Positions 30,564 through 38,276 of a stretch of 40,432 nucleotides of DNA are shown piece by piece. Both the position numbers and the translations under genes were made by a program. Below the pieces are notes generated by a model. It did not search any database, was not told where the DNA came from, and was given only the letters and a program-made list of their open reading frames with translations. The DNA is taken from assembly GCF_008923365.1 (NCBI RefSeq), contig NZ_WBMR01000077.1, positions 1 through 40,432 on the forward strand. The letters run 5' to 3'. Source of the stretch: Actinomadura montaniterrae. GTDB lineage: Bacteria; Actinomycetota; Actinomycetes; Streptosporangiales; Streptosporangiaceae. The stretch's first letter is position 1. Every line of letters begins with the position of its first letter.

Positions 30564-30648
30564 TCGCGCAGCGTGCCAGCAGGCGAAATACCGCGTCAAG
30601 CCCGGAATGCCCCGGAATGCGACCACCGTACGTGACGGGATGCGACAG

Positions 30649-30668
30649 GGTGGCCGGAGGCGGCCACC
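30649..30668 (-). terminator. Compact hairpin between channel and zinc-ribbon genes
   Basis: GGTGGCCG and CGGCCACC form a perfect 8-bp stem with a GAGG tetraloop, 45 bp past the zinc-ribbon gene stop. No U tract follows; it is a possible terminator. Confidence 0.45.
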
Positions 30669-30712
30669 AGCGGCTCCGCCCGCCTCGCGCGGATCAGCCC
30701 GTCACGCGGGGC

Positions 30713-31066
30713 TCAGCCGGCCGGACCGCGCCGCAGGACGCGGCTCAGCGCCGCCGCGACCTCCTCCGAGAGCCCCCGGTCGTCCCGGGGCCCGGCGTTC
30801 GACGGCACCAGGTCGGGCGGGCGGGGATCGTCGCGGACCGCCTCCCGGGTGTGGCCGCAGTCGCGGCACTCGACCTCGCCGAGCCGGCAGACCAGCGCGA
30901 CGGAACCGCACGCGGCACAGCGGTCGAGATCGTCCGCCCAGTCGTGGGCGGTCTGGCAGCCGGGGCAGACCAGCACCTGATGGTCGGCCTGGACACCGCG
31001 TCTCCACGGGCTCGCCCCGCGCACGGGGTCGGTCTGCCGCGCCCCGCAGCGGAAGCAGGGCATCAC
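30713..31066 (-). CDS. Zinc-ribbon protein, function unknown
   Basis: 117 aa from the ATG 31066 (a second ATG follows directly). CxxC pairs occur at residues 4-7 (CFRC), 34-37 (CPGC), 51-54 (CAAC) and 67-70 (CRDC), so one or two zinc ribbons can form, probably from the paired CPGC…CAAC and the outer pairs. The C-terminal part (EEVAAALSRVLRRG) is a charged helix after a Pro/Asp-rich stretch. Such small ribbons act as nucleic-acid or protein-binding modules; no specific role follows. The ahpE stop lies 70 bp beyond this gene's start, across GGCCGG/CCGGCC-rich sequence that can fold. Confidence 0.7.
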   Translation of the reverse strand: MMPCFRCGARQTDPVRGASPWRRGVQADHQVLVCPGCQTAHDWADDLDRCAACGSVALVCRLGEVECRDCGHTREAVRDDPRPPDLVPSNAGPRDDRGLSEEVAAALSRVLRRGPAG

Positions 31067-31136
31067 ACCTCCAGGGGTGCGGGGGCCGGAACCGGCCGCG
31101 GGACGCCGCCGCGCGGCCGGGACCGGCCCGTTTCGC

Positions 31137-31595
31137 TCAGAGCCCGGCGAGCGCCTTGCGGTACTCGTCGAGGTCGCGTGCGTCCGGGATGGCGTTCACG
31201 ACCTTCCAGCGGACCACGCCCTGCGCGTCGATGATGAAGGTGCCGCGGACCGCGAGCCCCTTCTCCTCGTCGAACACGCCGTAGCGCTGCGCCGTCCCGC
31301 CGTGCGGCCAGAAGTCCGACAGCAGCGGGAACTGGTACTTCTCCTGCTCGGCCCAGGCGCGCAGCGCGAACACCGAGTCGACCGACACGGCCAGCACCTG
31401 CACGTCGTCGCCGCCGAGGGTGGGCAGCTCGTCCCTGATCTGGCACAGCTCGCCCGTGCACACGCCGCTGAACGCCAGCGGATAGAACACCAGGACGACG
31501 GTCTTCTCGCCCCGGAAGTCCGACAGCTTCACCGGCGTGCCGTGCTGGTCCTTCAGCTCGAAGTCCGGTGCGCTGTCGCCTACCTCAACCGACAA
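31137..31595 (-). CDS. ahpE: Peroxiredoxin AhpE
   Basis: Reduces peroxides in the cytoplasm. It is 152 aa from TTG 31595 with GGGAGAGG upstream. The match to Mycobacterium tuberculosis AhpE (about 153 aa) is strong: VGDSAPDFELKDQHG, VLVFYPLAFSGVCTGEL with the peroxidatic Cys46 in PLAFxGxC, FPLLSDFWPHG and RGTFIIDAQGVVRW. A second cysteine, Cys51 (CTGELC), is present five residues on, where the mycobacterial one-Cys enzyme, as I recall it, has Asp. Known AhpE accepts electrons from mycothiol and mycoredoxin. The gene is followed upstream by DUF3052, matching the Rv2238c-Rv2239c order of mycobacteria. Confidence 0.93.
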   Translation of the reverse strand: MSVEVGDSAPDFELKDQHGTPVKLSDFRGEKTVVLVFYPLAFSGVCTGELCQIRDELPTLGGDDVQVLAVSVDSVFALRAWAEQEKYQFPLLSDFWPHGGTAQRYGVFDEEKGLAVRGTFIIDAQGVVRWKVVNAIPDARDLDEYRKALAGL

Positions 31596-31737
31596 AGCCT
31601 CTCCCGCGGATCGTCCCCGCCCGGGCGGGGGGTGTGGGCGCCCCCACGGGCGTGGGGACGGGCCCAGTCTGCCACCCGCCGCCGGAGCCGGACGGCCCGG
31701 CCGCCCGCCGCTCCGGCGGACGTCCCGGGCCGCGCGG

Positions 31738-32166
31738 CTACTTGCGGACCTTGGGCGCGACCAGCCGCGTTCCGGACCACTCCTTCGCGGCGCTGACGCT
31801 GCTCGTCTGCGACAGCCCGGCCGTCTGCGCGGCCTCGCCGATGTCGCTGGGCTCCACGTGCCCGTCCCGGCCCGCCTTCGGCGTCAGCAGCCAGATGTTG
31901 CCGCCGCCGGTGAGCGGGATCATCGCGTCGGTCAGGCCCTCGAACAGGTCGCCGTCCTCCTCGCGCCACCACAGCAGCACGATGTCGACCACGTCCTCGT
32001 AGTCCTCGTCGACCAGCTCGGTCCCCGTGACGGCCTCGACGGAGCGGCGAAGCTCCTCGTCGACGTCGTCGTCGTAGCCGATCTCCTGCACCACCTGGCC
32101 CGGCTTGAGGCCGAGCCGTTCGGCCAGGCTGCGCTCAGACTGCGCCTGACCCGCGGTCGCGCTCAC
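31738..32166 (-). CDS. DUF3052 family protein
   Basis: 142 aa from GTG 32166 with GGGAGGA in front; a longer frame from 32280 is unconserved. The family core is visible as SLAERLGLKPGQVVQEIGYDDDVDEELRRSVEAVTG, VVDIVLLWWREEDGDLFEGLTDAMIPL and GNIWLLTPKAGRDGHVEPSDIGEAAQTAGL. DUF3052 is an actinobacterial conserved family of unknown function (Rv2239c in M. tuberculosis). The gene sits beside ahpE in the same orientation with a 142-bp gap, an arrangement widely kept, and close to aceE. A 265-bp gap separates it from the UPF0047 gene. Confidence 0.9.
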   Translation of the reverse strand: MSATAGQAQSERSLAERLGLKPGQVVQEIGYDDDVDEELRRSVEAVTGTELVDEDYEDVVDIVLLWWREEDGDLFEGLTDAMIPLTGGGNIWLLTPKAGRDGHVEPSDIGEAAQTAGLSQTSSVSAAKEWSGTRLVAPKVRK

Positions 32167-32431
32167 GAAAGTCCTCCCATTGTCGTCAGTCCGCACGGTG
32201 TCCCGCGCATTTCTCGTCTCCAGGCCCCGTGTCGGGCGGCCTGCCCGCACCCGTGCGGTTGTTTGCGGGACAGTCCACACAAGTGAGGGCCCCTAGCGCA
32301 AGTGTCTTCCCGGCTTTTGGTGGGCTCATTGGCCCGAACACGGCGACCGTCGTCACAGGACCTCCACAGAAAGTGACAACGCGCGGTCATGCCGGGCCCC
32401 CGCGACGGGAGGATTCCCCCGCTCGCCCCGT
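32167..32431. other. Intergenic region upstream of the DUF3052 gene
   Basis: No gene is seen in 265 bases. CCCGCACC/GGTGCGGG-like symmetry around 32247-32275 and scattered CAAGTG motifs (32280-32310) are present, but no convincing -35/-10 pair could be set. It probably holds the DUF3052-ahpE promoter. Confidence 0.35.
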
Positions 32432-32839
32432 TCATCCCCGGAGAAAGGACAGCCGGACCTGCCGATCCGGGTTGTCCACGTTGAGGTCGACCAGGGCCAC
32501 CGACTGCCAGGTCCCGAGCGCGAGCCGGCCGTCCAGCACCGGCAGCGTCGCGTACGGCGGGACGAGCGCCGGCATGACGTGCGAGCGGCCGTGCCCCCGC
32601 GACCCGTGCCGGTGCCGCCACCGGTCGTCGGCCGGGAGCAGGTCGCCGAGCGCGGCGAGCAGGTCGTCGTCGCTGCCCGCGCCCAGCTCGATGATCGCGA
32701 TGCCCGCGGTGGCGTGCGGCACGAACACGTGCAGCAGGCCGTCGCCGCCGGCCTCGCCGGCGAACCGCTCGCACTCGGCCGTGATGTCGTGCACGGCCTC
32801 CTGCGTCCCGGTGGTCACCCGGACCACGATGCTCTCCAT
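32432..32839 (-). CDS. UPF0047/YjbQ family protein
   Basis: 135 aa from ATG 32839. Diagnostic parts are MESIVVRVTTGTQEAVHDITAECERF, LLHVFVPHATAGIAIIE with the His of the HATAG motif, then ADDRWRHRHG and GRSHVMPALVPP with SHV-x-P, and a C-terminal GTWQSVALVDLNV, the usual three-part YjbQ trefoil. Some YjbQ proteins complement thiamine-phosphate synthase loss, probably by a side activity, so a thiamine role is not secure. The conserved His/Glu set (H, E, H) binds metal in structures. It is followed upstream by the DUF1918 gene, 76 bp away. Confidence 0.9.
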   Translation of the reverse strand: MESIVVRVTTGTQEAVHDITAECERFAGEAGGDGLLHVFVPHATAGIAIIELGAGSDDDLLAALGDLLPADDRWRHRHGSRGHGRSHVMPALVPPYATLPVLDGRLALGTWQSVALVDLNVDNPDRQVRLSFLRG

Positions 32840-32914
32840 GATCGCAGGTCTACCCGATCCGCGGCGCCGGACGCATCCCGGCGCGCGCGGATCCGGGCGG
32901 GCCCGCCCCGTCCG

Positions 32915-33121
32915 CTACCGGACGGGGTGCCCGGCGGTCTCGCGGGACTCGACGACGGCGTCCGGCCCCGGGTAGACCAGCGTCTGGTGGCCGTCCTCGA
33001 ACCGGACCACGTACGGCGGGCCGCCGCTCTCGCCGCGGATCTCGATGATCTCGCCGACGCGGTCGTGCTGGCCCACGACGGTGCCGTGGACGTGCAGCAG
33101 GTCCCCGATTCGCGCGTTCAT
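32915..33121 (-). CDS. DUF1918 protein
   Basis: 68 aa from ATG 33121 with GGAGGGGAG in front. It starts NARIGDLLHVHGTVVGQHDRVGEIIEIRGESGGPPYVVRFEDGH and ends QTLVYPGPDAVVE, the complete small SH3-like barrel of DUF1918, found mostly in actinobacteria. The function is unknown. It is transcribed divergently from aceE with 219 bp between the starts. Confidence 0.9.
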   Translation of the reverse strand: MNARIGDLLHVHGTVVGQHDRVGEIIEIRGESGGPPYVVRFEDGHQTLVYPGPDAVVESRETAGHPVR

Positions 33122-33270
33122 GGCTCCCCTCCGTTCTCTGCGAAAAACGGCTCCTCGAAAGGTGCGTACCCCGGTTGACCGGGGAGAATGGTTACCGGTT
33201 GGTAGAGATGCGTTAGCCGTCACGAACGACGACGATGGATCACGAAACCAGGCGGTGAGACACCTCCGCC

Positions 33271-33307
33271 GGGGACCGCGGGACCGCCGAACGGCGGCCG
33301 GGTCCCC
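33271..33307 (+). promoter_or_regulatory. Stem-loop in the aceE leader
   Basis: GGGGACC (33271-33277) and GGTCCCC (33301-33307) form an outer stem, and CCGCCG / CGGCGG (33284-33289 and 33292-33297) an inner one. It lies 33 bp before the aceE start. It may be a regulatory leader or merely mRNA-stabilising. Confidence 0.5.
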
Positions 33308-33340
33308 ACCAGCAAAGACGGCAAGCACAGAGGGGATCCC

Positions 33341-36130
33341 GTGGCTTCCGGACGTCAACGCTTTTCGATCATCAGCGACGGCCTGCCGAGCCAGCTGCCG
33401 GACATCAACCCGGACGAGACCCGGGAGTGGCTGGAATCGCTGGACACGGTCATCAAGACCGAGGGCCGCGGCAGGGCGCGGTACGTGATGCTCCGCCTCC
33501 TGGAAAGGGCCCGGGAACTGCAGGTCGGGGTCCCCGGGCTGCGGAGCACCGACTTCATCAACACGATCCCGCCGGAGTCGGAGCCCTGGTTCCCCGGCGA
33601 CGAGCACGTCGAGCGCCGCATCCGCGCCTACATCCGGTGGAACGCGGCGATCATGGTGTCGCGGGCCAACCGCCCCGAGCTCGGCGTCGGCGGCCACATC
33701 GCCACCTACGCCTCGGCCGCGTCCCTGTACGAGGTCGGCTTCAACCACTTCTTCCGCGGCAAGGACCACGGCGAGTCCGGCGACCAGGTGTTCATCCAGG
33801 GGCACGCGGCGCCCGGCATCTACGCGCGCGCGTTCCTGGAGGGGCGGCTGCCGGAGGAGAAGCTCGACGGGTTCCGGCAGGAGCAGTCGCACCCCGGCGG
33901 CGGCCTGTCGTCCTACCCGCACCCGCGGCTGATGCCGGACTTCTGGGAGTTCCCCACCGTCTCCATGGGCCTCACCGCGATCAACTCGGTGTACCAGGCG
34001 CGGTTCAACCGCTACCTCTACAACCGGAAGATCAAGGACACCTCCCGCTCGCACGTGTGGGCGTTCCTCGGCGACGGCGAGATGGGCGAGCCGGAGTCGC
34101 TCGGCGCGATCGGCCTCGCCGCCCGCGAGGAGCTCGACAACCTCACCTTCGTCGTCAACTGCAACCTCCAGCAGCTCGACGGCCCGGTGCGCGGCAACGG
34201 CAAGATCATCCAGGAGCTGGAGTCGTTCTTCCGCGGCGCCGGCTGGAACGTCATCAAGGTCATCTGGGGCCGCGACTGGGACCCGCTGCTCGCCCAGGAC
34301 GTCGACGGCGTGCTGGTCAACCAGATGAACACCACCCCCGACGGGCAGTTCCAGACCTTCTCGGTGGAGACCGGCGACTACATCCGGGAGAAGTTCTTCG
34401 GCGCCGACCCGCGGCTCCGCAAGATCGTCCAGCACCTGTCGGACGACGACCTGCGCAAGCTCTCGCGCGGCGGGCACGACTACCGCAAGGTGTACGCCGC
34501 GTTCAAGGCGGCCCGCGAGCACGTCGGCCAGCCGACGGTGATCCTCGCGCACACCATCAAGGGCTGGACGCTCGGGTCCGACTTCGAGGCCCGCAACGCC
34601 ACCCACCAGATGAAGAAGCTCACCAAGGCCGAACTGAAGGAGTTCCGGGACCGCCTGTACCTCGACATCCCGGACTCGGCGCTCGAGGCGCCGCTGCCGC
34701 CCTACTACCACCCGGGCGAGGACTCCGACGAGATCCAGTACATGCGCGAGCGCCGCGCCGCCCTCGGCGGGTTCCTGCCGAAGCGCGTCGTGCGCGCCAA
34801 GCCGCTGAAGCTGCCCGGCGACCCGGTCTACAGCGAGCTGAGCAAGGGCTCCGGCAAGCAGAACGTCGCGACGACGATGGCGTTCGTCCGGCTGCTCAAG
34901 GACCTGATCAAGGACGAGAACCTCGGCGCCCGGTTCGTCCCGATCGCTCCGGACGAGTACCGGACGTTCGGCATGGACTCGCTGTTCCCCACGTCCAAGA
35001 TCTACTCGCCGCACGGGCAGACCTACGACGCCGTGGACCGCAAGCTGCTGCTGTCCTACAAGGAGTCCGAAAGCGGCCAGATGCTCCACGAGGGCATCAG
35101 CGAGGCCGGGTCGATGGCGTCGGCGATCGCCGCGGGCACCGCGTACGCCACGCACGGCGAGCACATGATCCCCGTCTACATCTTCTACTCGATGTTCGGG
35201 TTCCAGCGGACCGGCGACCAGATGTGGGCACTCGGCGACCAGATGGGCCGCGGGTTCCTGCTCGGCGCCACCGCCGGCCGCACCACCCTCACCGGTGAGG
35301 GCCTCCAGCACGCCGACGGGCACTCCCCGCTCCTCGCCGCCGCGAACCCCGCGTGCGTCCACTACGACCCGACCTGGGCGTTCGAGCTGGCGCACATCAC
35401 CAAGGACGCGCTGCGCCGCATGTACGGCTCGTCCGAGGAGCACCCGCAGGGCGAGAACGTCTTCTACTACCTGACCGTCTACAACGAGCCCTACCAGCAG
35501 CCCGCCGAGCCCGAGGGCCTCGACGTCGACGGCCTGCTCAAGGGCCTGTACCAGTTCCGGGAGGCGCCGGAGGTGTCCACGGGCAACGGGCAGCCGCCGC
35601 GGGCGCAGATCCTCGCGTCCGGCGTCGGCGGCCGCTGGGCCCTGGAGGCGCAGCGGATGCTCGCCGAGGACTGGGGCGTCGCCGCCGACGTGTGGTCGGC
35701 CACCTCCTGGAACGAGCTGGCCCGCGAGGCCCGCGAGTGCGACGAGCAGAACCTCCTCGACCCCGAGGCGGAGCAGCGCGTCCCGTACGTCACCCGGACG
35801 CTCGACAACGTCGCCGGGCCGATCGTCGCGGTGTCGGACTTCATGCGCGCCGTCCCCGACCAGATCGCGCCGTGGGTGAACGGCGACTTCACCTCGCTCG
35901 GCACCGACGGGTTCGGCTTCTCCGACACCCGCGCCGCCGCCCGCCGGTTCTTCCACGTGGACGCCGCGTCGATCGTCCTCGCGGTCCTGACCAGGCTGGC
36001 CCGGCACGGCGAGGTCAAGCCGGAGGCGCTGCCCGAGGCGATCCGCCGCTACCGCCTCGACGCCGAGGTCAGCGACGTCTTCGCCGGCGGCGTCGGCAGC
36101 GCCGAGAGCAACACCGGCGGCGACGCGTGA
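33341..36130 (+). CDS. aceE: Pyruvate dehydrogenase E1 component (homodimeric type)
   Basis: Decarboxylates pyruvate with thiamine diphosphate and passes acetyl groups to the E2 lipoyl domain. It is 929 aa, the length of the large homodimeric AceE, from GTG 33341 with GAGGGGAT in front. The ThDP site is VWAFLGDGEMGEPES … NLTFVVNCNLQQLDGPVRGN, the D-x-E-x-x-E(28)NCNLQ motif. Other landmarks are GGHIATYASAASLYEVGFNHFF, the QGHAAPGIYARAF block, and LYNYNEPY-like VYNEPYQQP. In actinobacteria this protein works with a shared E2 (also serving the 2-oxoglutarate complex). No E2 or E3 gene is in the window. The neighbourhood ahpE-DUF3052-…-aceE matches mycobacterial and Streptomyces order. Confidence 0.97.
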   Translation: MASGRQRFSIISDGLPSQLPDINPDETREWLESLDTVIKTEGRGRARYVMLRLLERARELQVGVPGLRSTDFINTIPPESEPWFPGDEHVERRIRAYIRWNAAIMVSRANRPELGVGGHIATYASAASLYEVGFNHFFRGKDHGESGDQVFIQGHAAPGIYARAFLEGRLPEEKLDGFRQEQSHPGGGLSSYPHPRLMPDFWEFPTVSMGLTAINSVYQARFNRYLYNRKIKDTSRSHVWAFLGDGEMGEPESLGAIGLAAREELDNLTFVVNCNLQQLDGPVRGNGKIIQELESFFRGAGWNVIKVIWGRDWDPLLAQDVDGVLVNQMNTTPDGQFQTFSVETGDYIREKFFGADPRLRKIVQHLSDDDLRKLSRGGHDYRKVYAAFKAAREHVGQPTVILAHTIKGWTLGSDFEARNATHQMKKLTKAELKEFRDRLYLDIPDSALEAPLPPYYHPGEDSDEIQYMRERRAALGGFLPKRVVRAKPLKLPGDPVYSELSKGSGKQNVATTMAFVRLLKDLIKDENLGARFVPIAPDEYRTFGMDSLFPTSKIYSPHGQTYDAVDRKLLLSYKESESGQMLHEGISEAGSMASAIAAGTAYATHGEHMIPVYIFYSMFGFQRTGDQMWALGDQMGRGFLLGATAGRTTLTGEGLQHADGHSPLLAAANPACVHYDPTWAFELAHITKDALRRMYGSSEEHPQGENVFYYLTVYNEPYQQPAEPEGLDVDGLLKGLYQFREAPEVSTGNGQPPRAQILASGVGGRWALEAQRMLAEDWGVAADVWSATSWNELAREARECDEQNLLDPEAEQRVPYVTRTLDNVAGPIVAVSDFMRAVPDQIAPWVNGDFTSLGTDGFGFSDTRAAARRFFHVDAASIVLAVLTRLARHGEVKPEALPEAIRRYRLDAEVSDVFAGGVGSAESNTGGDA

Positions 36131-36132
36131 GA

Positions 36133-36203
36133 CGGGTGATCGCGGAGGTGTAGGCCGCGATCACCCGCGGAAGGGCCCCGAGGAACGTCCTCGGGGCCCT
36201 TTT
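36133..36203 (+). terminator. Two tandem hairpins after aceE
   Basis: CGGGTGATCGCGG/CCGCGATCACCCG (36133-36145 and 36155-36167) is a perfect 13-bp dyad starting 3 bp past the stop. It is followed at 36171-36184 and 36188-36201 by AAGGGCCCCGAGGA/TCCTCGGGGCCCTT with a 3-nt loop and a TT tail. The second can end transcription from both sides, since the VOC gene converges on it. Confidence 0.8.
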
Positions 36204-36215
36204 CAGGCGCCGAGG

Positions 36216-36590
36216 TCAGGGCGTGGGCGGCGTGAACACGGCGAACCGGTTGCCGGACGGGTCCTGCAGGTGCGCGAACCGCAGGCCGTCGGGCGTCGTC
36301 ACGCTGGGAACGGCGACGCTGCCCCCGGCCTTCTCGGCCTGGGCGCACGCCGCGTCCACGTCCTCGACGAGGACGAAGAAGACCGCGTGGTTCTGCGACG
36401 CGTCCGGCACGCGCGCGACGCCGCCGCTCGGGTGCTCGGCGCCCTCGTAGCTGACGAGGTCGTAGCCGTCGCTCTGCGGGTCGGACGTGAACTTCCACCC
36501 GAACATGTCGCCGTAGAAGCGGCGCGCCTCCTCCGGCGCGTCGGTGCCGACCTGGAACCAGGCGACGGTGTTGTATGCGGGAACGCTCAT
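36216..36590 (-). CDS. VOC/glyoxalase-like protein
   Basis: 124 aa from ATG 36590 with GAAGGAGGA in front. It opens AYNTVAWFQVGTDAPEEARRFYGDMFGWKFTSDP and closes GLRFAHLQDPSGNRFAVFTPP, a complete vicinal-oxygen-chelate fold of two beta-alpha-beta-beta-beta units. The usual metal ligands His/Glu are not clear at either edge (AWF at the first, DPSGN at the last), so it may be a binding rather than catalytic protein. It overlaps the ATPase gene by ATGA, so they are translated together. Confidence 0.85.
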   Translation of the reverse strand: MSVPAYNTVAWFQVGTDAPEEARRFYGDMFGWKFTSDPQSDGYDLVSYEGAEHPSGGVARVPDASQNHAVFFVLVEDVDAACAQAEKAGGSVAVPSVTTPDGLRFAHLQDPSGNRFAVFTPPTP

Positions 36591-37096
36591 CGTTCTCCTC
36601 CTTCGAACGCTGTGGACATCAGCGTCGAGGAGCCCCGCGACAGCCCCCTGTCGGAGTTTCCGAACAAAACGGGGCCGACCGAACGGAACTCCGCCCACAC
36701 GACCGTGCCCGGACCGTCCGGCCGGTATCCCCAAGCGCGCGCCAAGGCGTCCACGATCCGCAGCCCGCGCCCACTCTCGGCGCCCGTCTCCGCCCTGACC
36801 TGCGGACACCCACCGCCCGCACCGTCGTCCGCGACCTCCAGCCGCAGGAAGCCGTCCCCGGCCAGCAGGCTGACCGTCACCCATCCCCCATCGCCCGAGG
36901 CCGTGTGGGTGACGGCGTTGCAGACGAGCTCGCTCACGACCGTCACAAGATCGTCCAGGCCGGGCTGGTCCGGGGCCAGCATGTCCCGCAGGAACCGCCG
37001 CGCATTCCCGACGGACCGCCGGACACCCGGAAGCGTGAGCGCGCCCACCACGACCAGCACGGGCCCCGTCCCTCTGTTCTCGGGCGCTCCCATCAT
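36587..37096 (-). CDS. RsbW-like serine kinase/ATP-binding protein (HATPase_c_2)
   Basis: 169 aa. A Bergerat ATPase fold is visible: RRFLRDML … DLVTVVSELVCNAVTHTASG (N box, with ELVCNAVTH), then LRLEVADDGAG (G1) and GRGLRIVDALARAWGYR (G2), ending in a hydrophobic strand. There is no dimerisation or sensor region, so this is the stand-alone anti-sigma-type or AbaA-orfD-like member. In actinomycetes such genes sit beside HTH/DUF5753 and DUF397 genes, as here. The VOC gene is coupled downstream. It is probably a regulator of development or stress, inferred from family context. Confidence 0.88.
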   Translation of the reverse strand: MMGAPENRGTGPVLVVVGALTLPGVRRSVGNARRFLRDMLAPDQPGLDDLVTVVSELVCNAVTHTASGDGGWVTVSLLAGDGFLRLEVADDGAGGGCPQVRAETGAESGRGLRIVDALARAWGYRPDGPGTVVWAEFRSVGPVLFGNSDRGLSRGSSTLMSTAFEGGER

Positions 37097-37227
37097 GCGC
37101 CTCCCCTCGATTCGGAAACGCCCGCCACATTCGCCGCTCGCCGGCCTCCCGGTACCGCCTCTGAACGTTCCCCGACTGAACGTTCAACCGGTCACCACTC
37201 GGACACGCTCGGTGACATTCTTGAAGG

Positions 37228-38082
37228 ATGCCTTCCGGTACCGCCCCCACCGTCCGCCAGCGCCGGATCGGCTCGGCGCTCCGCAAAGCCCGCGACCGCC
37301 ACAACCTGACCGTCGCCACCGTCGCCCGCCGCTTCGGCCGCTCCCAGGGCTGGATGAGCATGGTCGAGAACGGCCTCCAGGCCATCGCCCCCGACGAGCT
37401 CAGCGACCTCCTCGACCTCTACGGCATCGAGGACGGCCCCCTCCGCGAATCCCTCCTCCACCTCGCCACCCACAAACCCGGCACCTGGGTACGAGAACGA
37501 GTGGGCCGAATCTCGGCGGCCGCTCTGGACTTGGCGAGCCTCGAAGAAGACGCCGCCGAGATCCGCAATTTCGAACCGAGCATCGTCCCCGGGCTCCTCC
37601 AGACCCCTGACTACGCCCGGAAGATCATCGCAATCGGCCGCGCCAAACACCCGCGTGACGTCAAGACGCTCGTCGACTTCAGACTGTCGCGCCAGGGTGT
37701 GCTGAGTCGTCCTGACCCGCCCCGCTACGTGGCGGTCATTGCAGAGGCCGTTCTTCACAACCAGGTCGGCGGCGATCCGACAATTCAGCTTGCGCAGGTT
37801 CGACGACTGGCCGGAACCGCCCGGCTCGATCACGTGGAACTCCGCATCCTGCCCAACACGGCTAGCGAGTACCTCGCGCTCATCACCCCGTATCTTCTTC
37901 TCTCCTTGCGCCCGCCCGGACGACTCACCGTGTCGGTGTGCGATCTGCTCGGTGAGAGCATCTTCGTGGAGGACGAGGAGAAGGTCGCCTCACACGAGGA
38001 CACCTTCGAGCAACTGCTCGAAGCGGCGCTCAGCAGAACCGCTTCGATAGAACTCATTGACGAGGTAGCGTCGCAAACATGA
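37228..38082 (+). CDS. XRE-type HTH regulator with DUF5753 (WhiJ-like)
   Basis: 284 aa from ATG 37228. The N-terminal HTH (10-70) reads RRIGSALRKARDRHNLTVATVARRFGRSQGWMSMVENGLQAIAPDELSDLLDLYG. The rest, from NFEPSIVPGLLQTPDYARKII through RQGVLSRPDPPRYVAVIAEAVLHNQVGG to the C-terminal PYLLLSLRPPGRL … FEQLLEAAL, is DUF5753, typical of the large WhiJ-like family in Streptomyces and relatives. WhiJ members act with small DUF397 partners to control sporulation or antibiotic genes. Its TGA overlaps the start of the DUF397 gene (ATGA at 38079-38082). The RsbW-like gene is divergent, 131 bp away. The target operator is unknown. Confidence 0.92.
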   Translation: MPSGTAPTVRQRRIGSALRKARDRHNLTVATVARRFGRSQGWMSMVENGLQAIAPDELSDLLDLYGIEDGPLRESLLHLATHKPGTWVRERVGRISAAALDLASLEEDAAEIRNFEPSIVPGLLQTPDYARKIIAIGRAKHPRDVKTLVDFRLSRQGVLSRPDPPRYVAVIAEAVLHNQVGGDPTIQLAQVRRLAGTARLDHVELRILPNTASEYLALITPYLLLSLRPPGRLTVSVCDLLGESIFVEDEEKVASHEDTFEQLLEAALSRTASIELIDEVASQT

Positions 38083-38276
38083 AGACCCCCCAGCCGTCAC
38101 AGGTCCATTGGCGCAAGAGCACCCACAGCGGCGCCGACGAAGGCAATTGCGTCGAGGTCGCCGACCTGAACGGCCGTGTTGGCGTCCGCGACAGCAAGGA
38201 CCCCGACGCCGGACACCTCACCCTCACCCGCCAGGACTTCGCCGACCTCCTCGCCGTCCTGGGGGCGCGGGGCTGA
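38079..38276 (+). CDS. DUF397 protein (BldB-like partner)
   Basis: 65 aa that follow the family pattern exactly: VHWRKSTHSGADEGNCVEVADLNGRVGVRDSKDPDAGHLTLTRQDFADLLA. W-x-K-S-x-x-S, then the invariant GNCVEVA and VRDSKDP…L. DUF397 proteins such as BldB-related ones pair with WhiJ-type HTH regulators and modulate them, sometimes acting like antitoxins. Translation is coupled to the HTH gene by an ATGA overlap. It converges with a small gene whose stop lies directly at its end. Confidence 0.93.
   Translation: MKTPQPSQVHWRKSTHSGADEGNCVEVADLNGRVGVRDSKDPDAGHLTLTRQDFADLLAVLGARG

Noticed and set aside
32915..36007. 1030-aa open frame opposite aceE
   Set aside because: It is antisense to a complete AceE and has low-complexity Val/Arg/Glu sequence; only its last 68 codons (the DUF1918 gene) are real.
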